A stretch of 56,362 nucleotides of DNA, taken from assembly GCA_045595705.1 (NCBI GenBank), contig JAZOBA010000005.1, positions 1-56,362 of the forward strand, given 5' to 3'. The notes beneath the pieces were generated by a model. It did not search any database, had not been told where the DNA came from, and was given only the letters and a program-made list of their open reading frames with translations. Positions within the stretch are counted from its first letter, which is position 1; each line of letters starts with the position of its first letter. The stretch comes from JAJPXI01 sp045595705 (GTDB lineage Bacteria > Bacillota > Clostridia > Oscillospirales > Oscillospiraceae). The position numbers and the translations under genes were made by a program. Shown here in pieces: positions 32,303-40,663 of the stretch.

Positions 32303-33298
32303 TCACTGTGTGATTGCGTTTTCGCAGTTTGCCCAAAAACGCACGGTCTCTGCTTCGTACCCGGGGCGATCCAAAAAATAACTCATGCCGTGTCCGGCTC
32401 CCGGCACGACGAAAAGCCGCTTTGGAGCGCTGCAGGCTTGATAATTTTCAAAGGTCATTTCCACGGGGACGAATCGGTCTTCGGTTCCGTGGACAAACAG
32501 CACCGGGGTGCGGTTGGATTTTAGTGCTTCGGTGGTGGAATATGTTTTGGTCCCGGTGTGAATTTTCTTTTTGCAAAACCGCTCTGCCATGGGACCGTGT
32601 ATCCCATAAGAGAGGTGGAGGTTGTTTTCCATGACATGTTTCCAGATGGCATGGACCGAGGTGTAGCCGCAATCGGCAAGAATGCCGCAGACATTTTTGG
32701 GAAGGTCCAGCGCGGAGGCCATTAATACAGTGGAAGCACCCATGGATACACCGGCCAGATAGATGGGCAATATACCTTGGGTTGTCTGGTTGATCCAGTT
32801 GAGCCAGTCCAGACAATCGTGGCGCTCGATCAGGCCGAAACTCATATATTCCCCGCCGCTGGCGCCTTGCCCACGCTGTTCGGCATAAAGGACACTGCAG
32901 TTCTGCCGATACCAGAAGTCGGAGATAATGCCAAAGTCGGAAGACCAGGAGGAACGCCAGCCGTGCATGGCCAGAATGACGCGCTTGGGTGATTCACATG
33001 CCAACCAGTGTCCAACCAAAGGAGTTCCGTCTTGCGCGACGATTTCGACGGTTTGCGGATTGCGCTGCTCCAATGCAGCTTTTGCTTCCGTGGCCTCTTT
33101 CAGCGCAGACGCACGGATACCGGAACCGGTAAGACGGCTGCGGGTTTGGGCAAGATTCAGAGGTGAGGAGCGGTCCATGGCCGTGCTGACCAGTTTTTTG
33201 GTAACCGCCGTAGAAGCAACACCGCAGGCGGCAAGTCCGGCAACAGCGATGCTGCTTGTTGTGAGGAGGGTCTTTGCTTTATTGGTCAAATGAGTCAT
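32303..33298 (-). CDS. Membrane-anchored alpha/beta hydrolase
   Basis: 331 residues from ATG at 33298 after AAAGGACCG. An N-terminal hydrophobic segment (LLTTSSIAVAGLAACGVA) is likely a membrane anchor. The hydrolase core has HGWRSSWSSDFG (oxyanion region), the nucleophile elbow GVSMGAST with catalytic serine, an aspartate in HGTEDRFVP and the histidine in GAGHGMSYF, completing the triad. Closest in layout to YqkD-like or esterase/lipase family proteins. Substrate unknown. It overlaps the end of the upstream AI-2E gene by 20 bases, so they are probably co-transcribed. Confidence 0.85.
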   Translation of the reverse strand: MTHLTNKAKTLLTTSSIAVAGLAACGVASTAVTKKLVSTAMDRSSPLNLAQTRSRLTGSGIRASALKEATEAKAALEQRNPQTVEIVAQDGTPLVGHWLACESPKRVILAMHGWRSSWSSDFGIISDFWYRQNCSVLYAEQRGQGASGGEYMSFGLIERHDCLDWLNWINQTTQGILPIYLAGVSMGASTVLMASALDLPKNVCGILADCGYTSVHAIWKHVMENNLHLSYGIHGPMAERFCKKKIHTGTKTYSTTEALKSNRTPVLFVHGTEDRFVPVEMTFENYQACSAPKRLFVVPGAGHGMSYFLDRPGYEAETVRFWANCENAITQ

Positions 33299-34442
33299 CG
33301 GTCCTTTCTGACGATGGAGGGGGGACAATAGATTGCTTTTTGTCCAGTTTATAGTGGGTGTATTCCTTCAAAAGAGTGACAAAAACTGCGGTCAGAGGGA
33401 TAAAGAAAATCATGCCGAACAGGCCCAGCAGCTTGCCGCCTACCAGCACGGCAATCAGGGTCCACAGGGGGCTCAAGCCTACAGAGGTGCCAACTACGTG
33501 GGGGTAAATCAGCTGATTTTCCACAAACTGAACGACCAAATAGGCAATCAGGCAGACCAAAGCCTTGGAGGGCTGGGCCAGCAGGACCAGAAGCACACCT
33601 ATGGCACAGGAAAAGAAAGCGCCCACATAGGGGAGAAACGCCAGTACCGCCGTCAGTACGCCAATCAGTGCGGAGTAGGGAATACGCAGAATGCTGAACA
33701 CAACGAAAATCAATCCGCCAAGGATGCAGGCCTCCAGACACTGGCCGGTCAGGAACTTGGTGTAGGTGGCATCCAGCAGTTTTCCAAAATGGAAGAGGAA
33801 AGCGCCCACCCGGTTGCTGCAATGGGCCTGAATCAGCTTTTTGCCCTGTCGGTTCAACTCCTTTTTGGTCAACAGGGTATACATGGCAATAATTACGGCG
33901 ATGGCGGCATTGCCGACAATCGAAACGGTGGAGGAGACAACTCCAACGGCAGAGGAGATCAGAGAACCGGCACCGGAAAGCACTTGCTCGATCAATTTGC
34001 TGATGTTCAACGATTCGACCCAGCCGGTGATCCAAGTGATATCAATATTGTACTCCTCAAAGAAGGCGACCCACTTCGGCCAGGACTCTATAATCAGATT
34101 GTACAGGCTGACGACAGAGGAAACCAGTTCAGGGATCAGCATGATGCAGACCAGTGCGATCACCAGCAGAACAGAAATAGCAGTCAGGATCAGGCTGACG
34201 ACAGAGATCAGCTTGGGGTTCCAGGGGCGTTTTGCTTTCTTTGTTGCCCGCAGGAGCAGCTTCTCATACCCGCGCATGGGAACATTAATAATGAAAGCCA
34301 GAATGAAGCCCAAAAGGGCAGGCAAAAACAGATCGCCGATATCTTTCACAAAGCCGATGACTGCACCCAGATTCATCAATGCGGCATATAAAATGATGCC
34401 GAACGCGACCAGTTTGAAAGAATGATTTGCTTTTTTCTCCAT
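33279..34442 (-). CDS. AI-2E (PerM/YdiK) family membrane transporter
   Basis: 387 residues from ATG at 34442 after TGGGAGGAATACTA. About eight hydrophobic segments and a long cytoplasmic helical section around residues 110-190. Family hallmarks: ALIGVLTAVLAFLPYVGAFF and LIYPHVVGTSVGLSPLWTLI. The family name comes from TqsA, which exports autoinducer-2, but many members serve other functions such as sodium/proton exchange, so AI-2 transport here is not established. Confidence 0.9.
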   Translation of the reverse strand: MEKKANHSFKLVAFGIILYAALMNLGAVIGFVKDIGDLFLPALLGFILAFIINVPMRGYEKLLLRATKKAKRPWNPKLISVVSLILTAISVLLVIALVCIMLIPELVSSVVSLYNLIIESWPKWVAFFEEYNIDITWITGWVESLNISKLIEQVLSGAGSLISSAVGVVSSTVSIVGNAAIAVIIAMYTLLTKKELNRQGKKLIQAHCSNRVGAFLFHFGKLLDATYTKFLTGQCLEACILGGLIFVVFSILRIPYSALIGVLTAVLAFLPYVGAFFSCAIGVLLVLLAQPSKALVCLIAYLVVQFVENQLIYPHVVGTSVGLSPLWTLIAVLVGGKLLGLFGMIFFIPLTAVFVTLLKEYTHYKLDKKQSIVPPPSSERTDDSFDQ

Positions 34443-34731
34443 TAGTATTCCTCCCACGTTTGCGGTGATACATTTTTTGTTCGGCGATACAGTTTGTGCA
34501 GTCAATTCTTCGGTTTCAAAGTGTGCTGCGACAGCCTGTGTATTTTATTCGTTTCTGTAAGCAGAATATAAACAGAGCGGATTACATTGCACTCGGTGGA
34601 TCGAGAAAAGGAATATACGCTGACTGAAAATGAAGTAATTACTTTTAATAATATTTTAGCGCGCCACGCTGTTTACGTCAAGATGTTGCGTATGGCGAGA
34701 GACAGAGAGAGGTGGAGATGGAAAACCATTC

Positions 34732-34760
34732 TTGCGCTTTTGCTGCATTTAAAGTATAAT
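34732..34760 (+). promoter_or_regulatory. Promoter of the DUF368-pit-DUF47 operon
   Basis: TTGCGC at 34732-34737 and TATAAT at 34755-34760 with a 17-base spacer. The rest of the 378-base gap from 34443 holds no supported gene. Confidence 0.7.
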
Positions 34761-34820
34761 ATGATAAAATGGGCTTAGTAGGTACAATCCTATAGAAAGT
34801 GCAGGGAAGGATCTGAACGA

Positions 34821-35663
34821 GTGTTGCGGGATGTACGTAAAAAACAACTGATGTTCCTGCTTTGGTTTCTGGAAGGGATTGTCGTCGGATTTGGGGCCAT
34901 CCTGCCGGGAGTCAGCGGGGGAACGCTGTGTGTGATTTTTGGTATGTACCGCCCTATTATTGACACACTGGCCCATGTTCGCAGTGGGATCCGCAAATTT
35001 GGCTTGATGCTGCTGACGTTTTTCGTGGGCGTGTTTGTAGGATTCGTGGTACTGTCGGGTTTTGCAGCATGGATGCTGGAGCGGGATACGGCTCTGGTCA
35101 CCTGCCTATTTATTGGCTTTATTCTCGGAACCTTTCCCGAACTGTGGCAGGATGCCGGCAAGCAGGGGCGAACCGGACGCGGAATTTCTGCCATGGTGCT
35201 TGGTTTCATAGTTATGGCAGCTCTTTTGGGTGTACTGAGAACCACCGCATCCATCACGGTGCAGCCCGGAATGGCCGGATTTCTTCTTTGCGGGGTACTG
35301 TGGGGACTGAGTTTTATTGTTCCCGGCCTTAGTTCCTCGTCACTGTTGTTGTTTTTTGGACTGTATCAGCCCATGTTGGCCGGAATTGCAGGGTTCAATC
35401 TGGCGGTGCTTGTGCCGCTGGGCATTGGCATGGCAGCGTGTGTGCTTTTGCTGTCGCGGATCATTGAGCGGACCTACCAAAAGCATTTCTCCATTGTGTC
35501 CCACGGGATTTTGGGCATTGTCGCCGCAACGGCACTGATGATTCTGCCCAAATGGGACGGATCGATACAGATGCTGATTACCAATCTGCTGGCGATTGTT
35601 TTCGGATGTGCCCTGTCGTATGGATTTTCAAGGCTGTTCAAAAATGTTCATAGATCAATATAA
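34821..35663 (+). CDS. DUF368 family protein, probable polyprenyl-phosphate translocase (PopT-like)
   Basis: 280 residues, GTG start after GGAAGGATCTGAACGA. About eight membrane segments in two related halves, each with a glycine/serine re-entrant motif: GAILPGVSGGTLCVIFGMY near residue 30 and SFIVPGLSSSSLLLFFGLY near residue 170. DUF368 proteins have been shown to return undecaprenyl phosphate across the membrane for wall synthesis. Here it precedes the phosphate transporter genes by 19 bases and is probably co-transcribed with them. Confidence 0.87.
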   Translation: MLRDVRKKQLMFLLWFLEGIVVGFGAILPGVSGGTLCVIFGMYRPIIDTLAHVRSGIRKFGLMLLTFFVGVFVGFVVLSGFAAWMLERDTALVTCLFIGFILGTFPELWQDAGKQGRTGRGISAMVLGFIVMAALLGVLRTTASITVQPGMAGFLLCGVLWGLSFIVPGLSSSSLLLFFGLYQPMLAGIAGFNLAVLVPLGIGMAACVLLLSRIIERTYQKHFSIVSHGILGIVAATALMILPKWDGSIQMLITNLLAIVFGCALSYGFSRLFKNVHRSI

Positions 35664-35682
35664 AAATATCTGAGGTTCTGTT

Positions 35683-36732
35683 ATGAGTATGATTGATTTT
35701 ATCCACCAGATGTGGGGCAACCCCATGTTGATGATTTCCACCTTGCTGACACTTGGTGTTATCCTGGTGAACGGTTGGACGGATGCGCCCAACGCCATCG
35801 CGACCTGCGTTTCCACCAAAGCGATCGGGGTTCGTAAAGCCATTGTTATGGCGGCGATTTTCAACTTCCTGGGCGTTTTCGTTATGACCACCGTCAACGC
35901 ATCGGTTGCGTTCACAATTTATAAGATGGTGGACTTTGGCGGCGACTCTCACTTGGCTTTGATTGCGCTTTGCGCGGCCATGGCAGCCATCGTGATCTGG
36001 GCAACCGCTGCATGGTATTTCGGTATTCCTACCAGTGAAAGCCATGCGCTGATCGCCGGTATTTCCGGTGCAGCTGTTGCGATTCAGAACAGTTTTTCCG
36101 GCATCAACGGCGCCGAGTGGGTCAAGGTGCTTTACGGAATTGTCCTGTCCACACTTCTGGGCTTTGGCCTTGGTTTCCTGTCATCCAAGTTGACGGTGCT
36201 TTTGTTCCGTAACAGCAACCGTCTGAAGACCGAACGCTTTTTCTCCGGTGCGCAGGTGGCCGGCGGTGCTGCGATGGCATTCATGCACGGCGCGCAGGAT
36301 GGTCAGAAATTCATGGCGATTTTCCTGTTGGGCGCCGCCTTTGCTGACGGTCAGGCGGGAGCATCCAACTTTGCAGTGCCCATCTGGCTGATGATTGTTT
36401 GTTCCCTGGTCATGGGTCTGGGTACTTCCATTGGTGGATACCGAATCATCAAGTCGGTCGGCATGGATATGGTCAAGCTCAAGCCCTATCAGGGTTTTGC
36501 GGCAGATCTTTCTGCTACCCTCTGCCTGCTGCTGTCTTCTCTGACCGGCATTCCGGTCAGTACAACACACACCAAGACAACTGCCATTATGGGTGTCGGT
36601 GCGGCGCGAAGAGTGAGTAACGTGAATTGGAGTGTGGTCAAGGAGTTGGTCCTTACCTGGGTTTGTACGTTCCCCGGCTGCGGATTGCTGGGTTTTGGTA
36701 TGGCAAAACTGTTTTTAATGATTTTTGCATAA
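35683..36732 (+). CDS. pit: Inorganic phosphate transporter, PiT family
   Basis: 349 residues with about ten membrane segments and the duplicated PiT signature: NGWTDAPNAIATCVSTKAI near residue 27 and FMHGAQDGQKFMAIFLLG near residue 200; GIPVSTTHTKTTAIMGVG near 285 mirrors GIPTSESHALIAGISGA near 113. It imports phosphate with a cation. The downstream gene encodes its usual PhoU-like partner. ATG start with no strong ribosome site (GAGGTTCTGTT), suggesting coupling to the upstream gene. Confidence 0.93.
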   Translation: MSMIDFIHQMWGNPMLMISTLLTLGVILVNGWTDAPNAIATCVSTKAIGVRKAIVMAAIFNFLGVFVMTTVNASVAFTIYKMVDFGGDSHLALIALCAAMAAIVIWATAAWYFGIPTSESHALIAGISGAAVAIQNSFSGINGAEWVKVLYGIVLSTLLGFGLGFLSSKLTVLLFRNSNRLKTERFFSGAQVAGGAAMAFMHGAQDGQKFMAIFLLGAAFADGQAGASNFAVPIWLMIVCSLVMGLGTSIGGYRIIKSVGMDMVKLKPYQGFAADLSATLCLLLSSLTGIPVSTTHTKTTAIMGVGAARRVSNVNWSVVKELVLTWVCTFPGCGLLGFGMAKLFLMIFA

Positions 36733-36744
36733 GGAGAAACGACA

Positions 36745-37365
36745 ATGGCTAAGAAGAATAACGATTACTTCAAGATGATTGAGCAGCAGACTGCCTATTG
36801 TGTGGAGGCATCCAACCTGCTGGAAGAGATTTTCTGTAAGTTTGACGCGAATCACATCAACGAATACCACACCCAGATGCACGAGATCGAGCACGCTGCC
36901 GACAAGATCCATCATGAGATCCTGAACAAGCTCTCCACCGAGTTTATCACCCCGATTGACCAGGAGGATATCCTTCTTCTGGTCCAGATCATTGATGATA
37001 TTACCGACGCCCTGGACGAAGTTGTGCTGGAATTCTATATGTATCATATTGATCATGTTCCCGAGAAGGCAGCCAATCTTTCCAAGATCGTCAATCGCTG
37101 CGTGTGTGCTCTGCACGATGCAGCAGGTGAGCTGAAGAACTTTAAGAAGCCGGATGCACTGCGCGCTCTGGTTGTCAAGGTTAACGATATCGAGACCGAA
37201 GCCGACGTTGTTTACACCGAAGCGATCCACGGCCTGTTTGAGAAGGAACTCGAAGTGAAGCACTTGTTGGGCATCAAGGCTGTCTTTGAGAGCCTTGAGC
37301 AGTGCTGCGATTTGTGCGAACACGCCACCGATGTGATTGAGCAGGTTATCATCAAGAATACCTAA
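36745..37365 (+). CDS. DUF47/PhoU-like phosphate transport regulator
   Basis: 206 residues, all helical, DUF47 family, with the metal-binding E/D-rich helices typical of PhoU-like proteins (EIEHAADKIHHEIL and ETEADVVYTEAIHGLFE). Genes of this type sit next to pit across bacteria and modulate its activity. It follows pit by 12 bases after AAGGAGAAACGACA. No terminator with T run follows; instead a structured region leads to trkA. Confidence 0.92.
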   Translation: MAKKNNDYFKMIEQQTAYCVEASNLLEEIFCKFDANHINEYHTQMHEIEHAADKIHHEILNKLSTEFITPIDQEDILLLVQIIDDITDALDEVVLEFYMYHIDHVPEKAANLSKIVNRCVCALHDAAGELKNFKKPDALRALVVKVNDIETEADVVYTEAIHGLFEKELEVKHLLGIKAVFESLEQCCDLCEHATDVIEQVIIKNT

Positions 37366-37373
37366 ATTCATCA

Positions 37374-37521
37374 TTTCCCTGCCAGGTGCGGCGTGAGCCG
37401 ACATTTGGCAGGGAAAACCGCAAGGATGCAAAATCGAGTCCTCCGGCGTTCGGATAGAAACTGTACCGGATGCGGGAAAACGCCGATTTACCGGCTGTTC
37501 AGCTTTTTGTAAGGACGGGAG
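37374..37521 (+). promoter_or_regulatory. Structured leader upstream of trkA, family unknown
   Basis: Element 1 (37374-37416) is an 11-bp stem TTTCCCTGCCA/TGGCAGGGAAA topped by CGGC-GTGA-GCCG, with no T run after it. Element 2 is a coaxial helix: AAATC (37431-37435) with GATTT (37485-37489) and GGCGTT (37445-37450) with AACGCC (37479-37484). It leaves a bulge that contains GTCCTCC (37438-37444), which can pair with the trkA ribosome site region AAGGACGGGAG (37511-37521). Between the elements, ACCGCAAGGATGCAAA and, near the end, TTACCGGCTG are reminiscent of cyclic-dinucleotide (GEMM) riboswitch segments, but I do not claim that family. Confidence 0.55.
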
Positions 37522-38886
37522 ATGAAGTCGATGAGAATTGTGATCATCGGGCTTGGCACAATTGGACGGACCATATTGAAAAGCCTTTCGGGGAAAACAC
37601 ATACCATCACGATCATAGACGAAAATAAGGGTTTGGTTGAGACTCTGATCGAAAAATACGATGCTTTCGGTGTGGTTGGAAATGGCGCGTGCATGGACAT
37701 CCAAAAAGAGGCAAATGTTGAAAGCGCGGACCTGGTCATTGCTCTGACAAGAAATGATGAACTGAATGTGTTTGCTTGTCTCGTGGCGAAGCGGCTTGGC
37801 GTGAAAAATACGGTTGCCCGCGTCAGAAATCCCGCATACAGAAAGCAAATCGCGGAGATGAAGGATGATCTGGGGATTTCTATGGTCGTCAACCCGGAAC
37901 GCGAAACGGCAAACGAGATATTCAACAGGATCAACCTTCCGTCGGTTGCCCGAATCGAGCATTTTGCGGAAGGAAAGGTGCTGCTGGTTGAGGTGATTGC
38001 CGCAAAGGGGTGCTCGCTGATCGGAGAGAGCCTGATTTCCCTTGGCAGGAAGTTGACATCGAAGGTTTTGATCTGTGCCGTGCAGAGAGGGGATACGGTG
38101 ATTATTCCTTCCGGTAATTTTACCATTGAGGAAGGGGATAAAATTCACTTTACTGCAGACGTGAAGAATCTCGGCGATTTTCTGGCGGAAGTCAATCTCG
38201 TAAAATCACCCTTCAAGAATATTATGATCGTTGGCGGCGGCAGGATCGGTTTTTATCTGGCCGACACACTGTCAAAGAAAAAATATGCGGTCAAGCTGAT
38301 CGAAGAAAACCCTGCCCGGGCGGAAGAACTGGCAGAAATGCTGCCCCGCGTAACAATGATCTGCGGAAATGGGACCCAACACGACCTGCTTCTGGAAGAA
38401 GGCATTGAAGCGATGGATGCTTTTGTGGCACTGACTGATAATGATGAAGAAAACATCATCGTGTCCATGTTTGCCAACAAAAAGAAGGTTAAGAAAACCA
38501 TTACGCAAATTCATATCGATGATTTCTATGGGTTGCTGGATGAACTGGGGATTGATAATTATGTGTCCGCGAAGGATGTGGTGGCCGGCAGAATTATCAG
38601 CTACGTCCGTGCCCTGGCGAATACGAGGGGCAGCAATGTGCTGACGCTGTACCGGCTGGTCAACAACCAGGTCGAAGCGTTGGAGTTTGCTGCAAAGCGG
38701 CAGGAACGGTTCTGTGACAAGCCGCTGAAGGAGCTGACCATCAAAAAGGACTGCCTGATTGCCTGTATCATCCGGGATAATGAAGTGATGATTCCCAACG
38801 GCAGTTCTATGATTCGGGTCGGAGATAATGTTGTGGTGGTAACCACTCATAAGAACTTCGACGATCTGACCGATGTGTTTGAGTAA
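37522..38886 (+). CDS. trkA: Trk potassium uptake regulatory subunit TrkA
   Basis: 454 residues with two Rossmann NAD-binding repeats: MRIVIIGLGTIGRTI at the start and NIMIVGGGRIGFYLADTL near residue 232, each followed by a TrkA-C (RCK-C) module. It gates the TrkH channel from the cytoplasm in response to nucleotides; the second RCK-C module in such proteins often binds cyclic di-AMP. ATG at 37522 with a second ATG three codons on. Codon use is richer in AAA, ATC and AGA than in the preceding genes. Ten bases before trkH. Confidence 0.94.
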   Translation: MKSMRIVIIGLGTIGRTILKSLSGKTHTITIIDENKGLVETLIEKYDAFGVVGNGACMDIQKEANVESADLVIALTRNDELNVFACLVAKRLGVKNTVARVRNPAYRKQIAEMKDDLGISMVVNPERETANEIFNRINLPSVARIEHFAEGKVLLVEVIAAKGCSLIGESLISLGRKLTSKVLICAVQRGDTVIIPSGNFTIEEGDKIHFTADVKNLGDFLAEVNLVKSPFKNIMIVGGGRIGFYLADTLSKKKYAVKLIEENPARAEELAEMLPRVTMICGNGTQHDLLLEEGIEAMDAFVALTDNDEENIIVSMFANKKKVKKTITQIHIDDFYGLLDELGIDNYVSAKDVVAGRIISYVRALANTRGSNVLTLYRLVNNQVEALEFAAKRQERFCDKPLKELTIKKDCLIACIIRDNEVMIPNGSSMIRVGDNVVVVTTHKNFDDLTDVFE

Positions 38887-38895
38887 GGTGGAGCT

Positions 38896-40437
38896 ATGAA
38901 CTATAAAAAACTCGGGGCGATCCTGGGTAAGGTCATGGTTCTGGAGGGTGCGTTGATGCTTGCGCCCCTTGCGGTAAGCCTGATCTACAGGGAGTCCTTG
39001 ACGCATGTTCTTGCATTTTTGATTCCTATTGTTATTCTGGTTGTGCTTGGGTTGTTGCTGCAGGTGCTGAAATCAGAGCGGAACACCCTCTACCAGAAAG
39101 AGGGATTTGCCCTTACGCCTTTGGTGTGGATCGTTATGGCGTTGTTCGGTGCCCTTCCGTTTGTGATCAATGGGGATATTCCGAATTACATTGATGCCTG
39201 CTTTGAAATCATGTCCGGATTTACAACGACCGGAGCAAGTGTGGTTACGGATATTACGGCTCTTTCCCGTTCTACGCTGTTCTGGAGAAGCTTTTCTCAC
39301 TGGATCGGTGGTATGGGCATTCTGGTGTTCGTGCTGATTTTCATTCCGGAGAGCAACGACGGTTCGTCTATGCACCTACTTCGTGCGGAAAGTCCCGGCC
39401 CGCAGGTGGGTAAGTTGGTATCCAAAATGAAGGTGACCACACGCATTCTGTACCTGATTTATCTGGGAATGTCGGTGCTTGAGGTTATTGTTCTTATGCT
39501 GGACAAGCCCATTCCGGGGTATGAAAGCGAACAGTTTTTTTTCAGCTTGCTGGCGACATTCGGCTGCGCCGGTACGGGCGGATTCGGGTTTATTCCCGGC
39601 AGCATGGAATTGTTCCATCCCTTTTCCCAGTACGTTATGGCAATTTTCCTGATTCTCTTCGGATGCAATTTCAGTCTGTACTACCTGCTGCTGATCGGAA
39701 AACTCAGAGATGCTCTGCGCAGTGAGGAGTTAAAGGTATATTTTGCGATCGTTGTCGCCGCTGTTGCCGTTGTATTTTTCAGCCTGGTCGGGCGTTTTCA
39801 GGCGTTCCCGCAGAGCTACACGGTGGAGGAAGCGTTCCGGCATTCTCTGTTCCAAGTGGCGTCACTGATGACGACGGCGGGCTTCACGACCACCGACTAT
39901 AACGCCTGGCCCATGCCGGCCACCACCGGCCTGATTGTTGTCATGTTCTTCGGCGCCATGGCGGGTTCAACCGGCGGCGGAATCAAGGTGTCCCGCATTC
40001 AAATCGCGCTGAAGGGGGCCTACGTTAACGTAAGGAAACTGATCAATCCCCGCTACGTCCCGAAGGTGAAGTTTGAAGGAAAGACGTTGGAGACAAAGAC
40101 CATCAATGATGTCTTTGCGTTTATTACATTGTACCTTTTCCTGCTTTTGGCGGCGCTGCTGCTGCTGGCCTTTGATCCGATCAACGGACAGACGGTGACC
40201 GTCCTGTCTGATGCCGGAACGTACGACGTGAAGCACGGCTTCTTCAGCAATTTTTCTGCCGTGCTTGCCTGTATCTCCAATGTCGGTCCGGGTTTTGAGG
40301 CGGTGGGGCCGTACTCGTGCTATGTGGGGTACAGTTGGCTGTCCAAAATTATTCTGACCTTTACCATGCTGTTCGGAAGACTGGAGATCCTCCCTGTGCT
40401 TATTCTGTTCAGCAAGCGTACATGGAAGAGAATCTGA
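38896..40437 (+). CDS. trkH: Trk potassium channel subunit TrkH
   Basis: 513 residues with four membrane-pore-membrane repeats. Pore-lining motifs are seen in TTTGASVVTDI, GCAGTGGFGFIPG, TTAGFTTTDYNAW and SNVGPGFEAVGP, the expected four selectivity loops. Imports potassium together with TrkA bound at its cytoplasmic face. ATG after AAGGTGGAGCT, immediately behind trkA; closed by a strong terminator. Confidence 0.95.
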   Translation: MNYKKLGAILGKVMVLEGALMLAPLAVSLIYRESLTHVLAFLIPIVILVVLGLLLQVLKSERNTLYQKEGFALTPLVWIVMALFGALPFVINGDIPNYIDACFEIMSGFTTTGASVVTDITALSRSTLFWRSFSHWIGGMGILVFVLIFIPESNDGSSMHLLRAESPGPQVGKLVSKMKVTTRILYLIYLGMSVLEVIVLMLDKPIPGYESEQFFFSLLATFGCAGTGGFGFIPGSMELFHPFSQYVMAIFLILFGCNFSLYYLLLIGKLRDALRSEELKVYFAIVVAAVAVVFFSLVGRFQAFPQSYTVEEAFRHSLFQVASLMTTAGFTTTDYNAWPMPATTGLIVVMFFGAMAGSTGGGIKVSRIQIALKGAYVNVRKLINPRYVPKVKFEGKTLETKTINDVFAFITLYLFLLLAALLLLAFDPINGQTVTVLSDAGTYDVKHGFFSNFSAVLACISNVGPGFEAVGPYSCYVGYSWLSKIILTFTMLFGRLEILPVLILFSKRTWKRI

Positions 40438-40467
40438 CTAATTTCATTGAAAAGAAAATAGAAAAGA

Positions 40468-40508
40468 ACACCGGCGGAACTGGAATCAGTTCCGCCGGTG
40501 TGTTTTTT
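40468..40508 (+). terminator. trkAH terminator
   Basis: A 14-bp stem ACACCGGCGGAACT/AGTTCCGCCGGTGT around GGAATC, then GT6. Confidence 0.95.
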
Positions 40509-40517
40509 GATATGAAT

Positions 40518-40652
40518 TTAGTTGTTGTTTTTCTTTTTGCCGTTGCCGATTTTGAGCAGGACGAGAACGGCCAGATAAATAACGATCAGAACCACGAAAA
40601 TGGCCAGCATGCCAAGGCCCATGATCAGCAGAGAATTCACAATATTATTCAT
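40518..40652 (-). CDS. 44-residue membrane subunit of the decarboxylase pump (MmdE/OadG-like)
   Basis: The reading frame encodes MNNIVNSLLIMGLGMLAIF and continues VVLIVIYLAVLVLLKIGNG to a lysine/asparagine tail KKKNNN. One long hydrophobic helix with an MGLGM start is the pattern of the N-terminal part of OadG/MmdD-type gamma/delta subunits. It lies 11 bases after the beta-subunit stop codon in the same direction, with a ribosome site AGGTGAACGACT. Veillonella has a small fifth subunit, MmdE (epsilon), which stabilises the complex; this could be its counterpart, an inference from size and place. It is too short for default gene-length cutoffs. Confidence 0.72.
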   Translation of the reverse strand: MNNIVNSLLIMGLGMLAIFVVLIVIYLAVLVLLKIGNGKKKNNN

Positions 40653-40663
40653 AGTCGTTCACC

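Noticed and set aside
34587..34778. A 63-codon frame before the DUF368 gene
   Set aside because: No ribosome site, no recognisable sequence, and it contains the promoter of the following operon.
37374..37416. Terminator of the DUF47 gene
   Set aside because: A strong stem, but it is followed by AACCGCAAGG rather than a T run.
37366..37521. ydaO-type cyclic di-AMP riboswitch upstream of trkA
   Set aside because: The conserved blocks of that class, including GACAGCTAAC, are not found; kept only as an unassigned structured leader.
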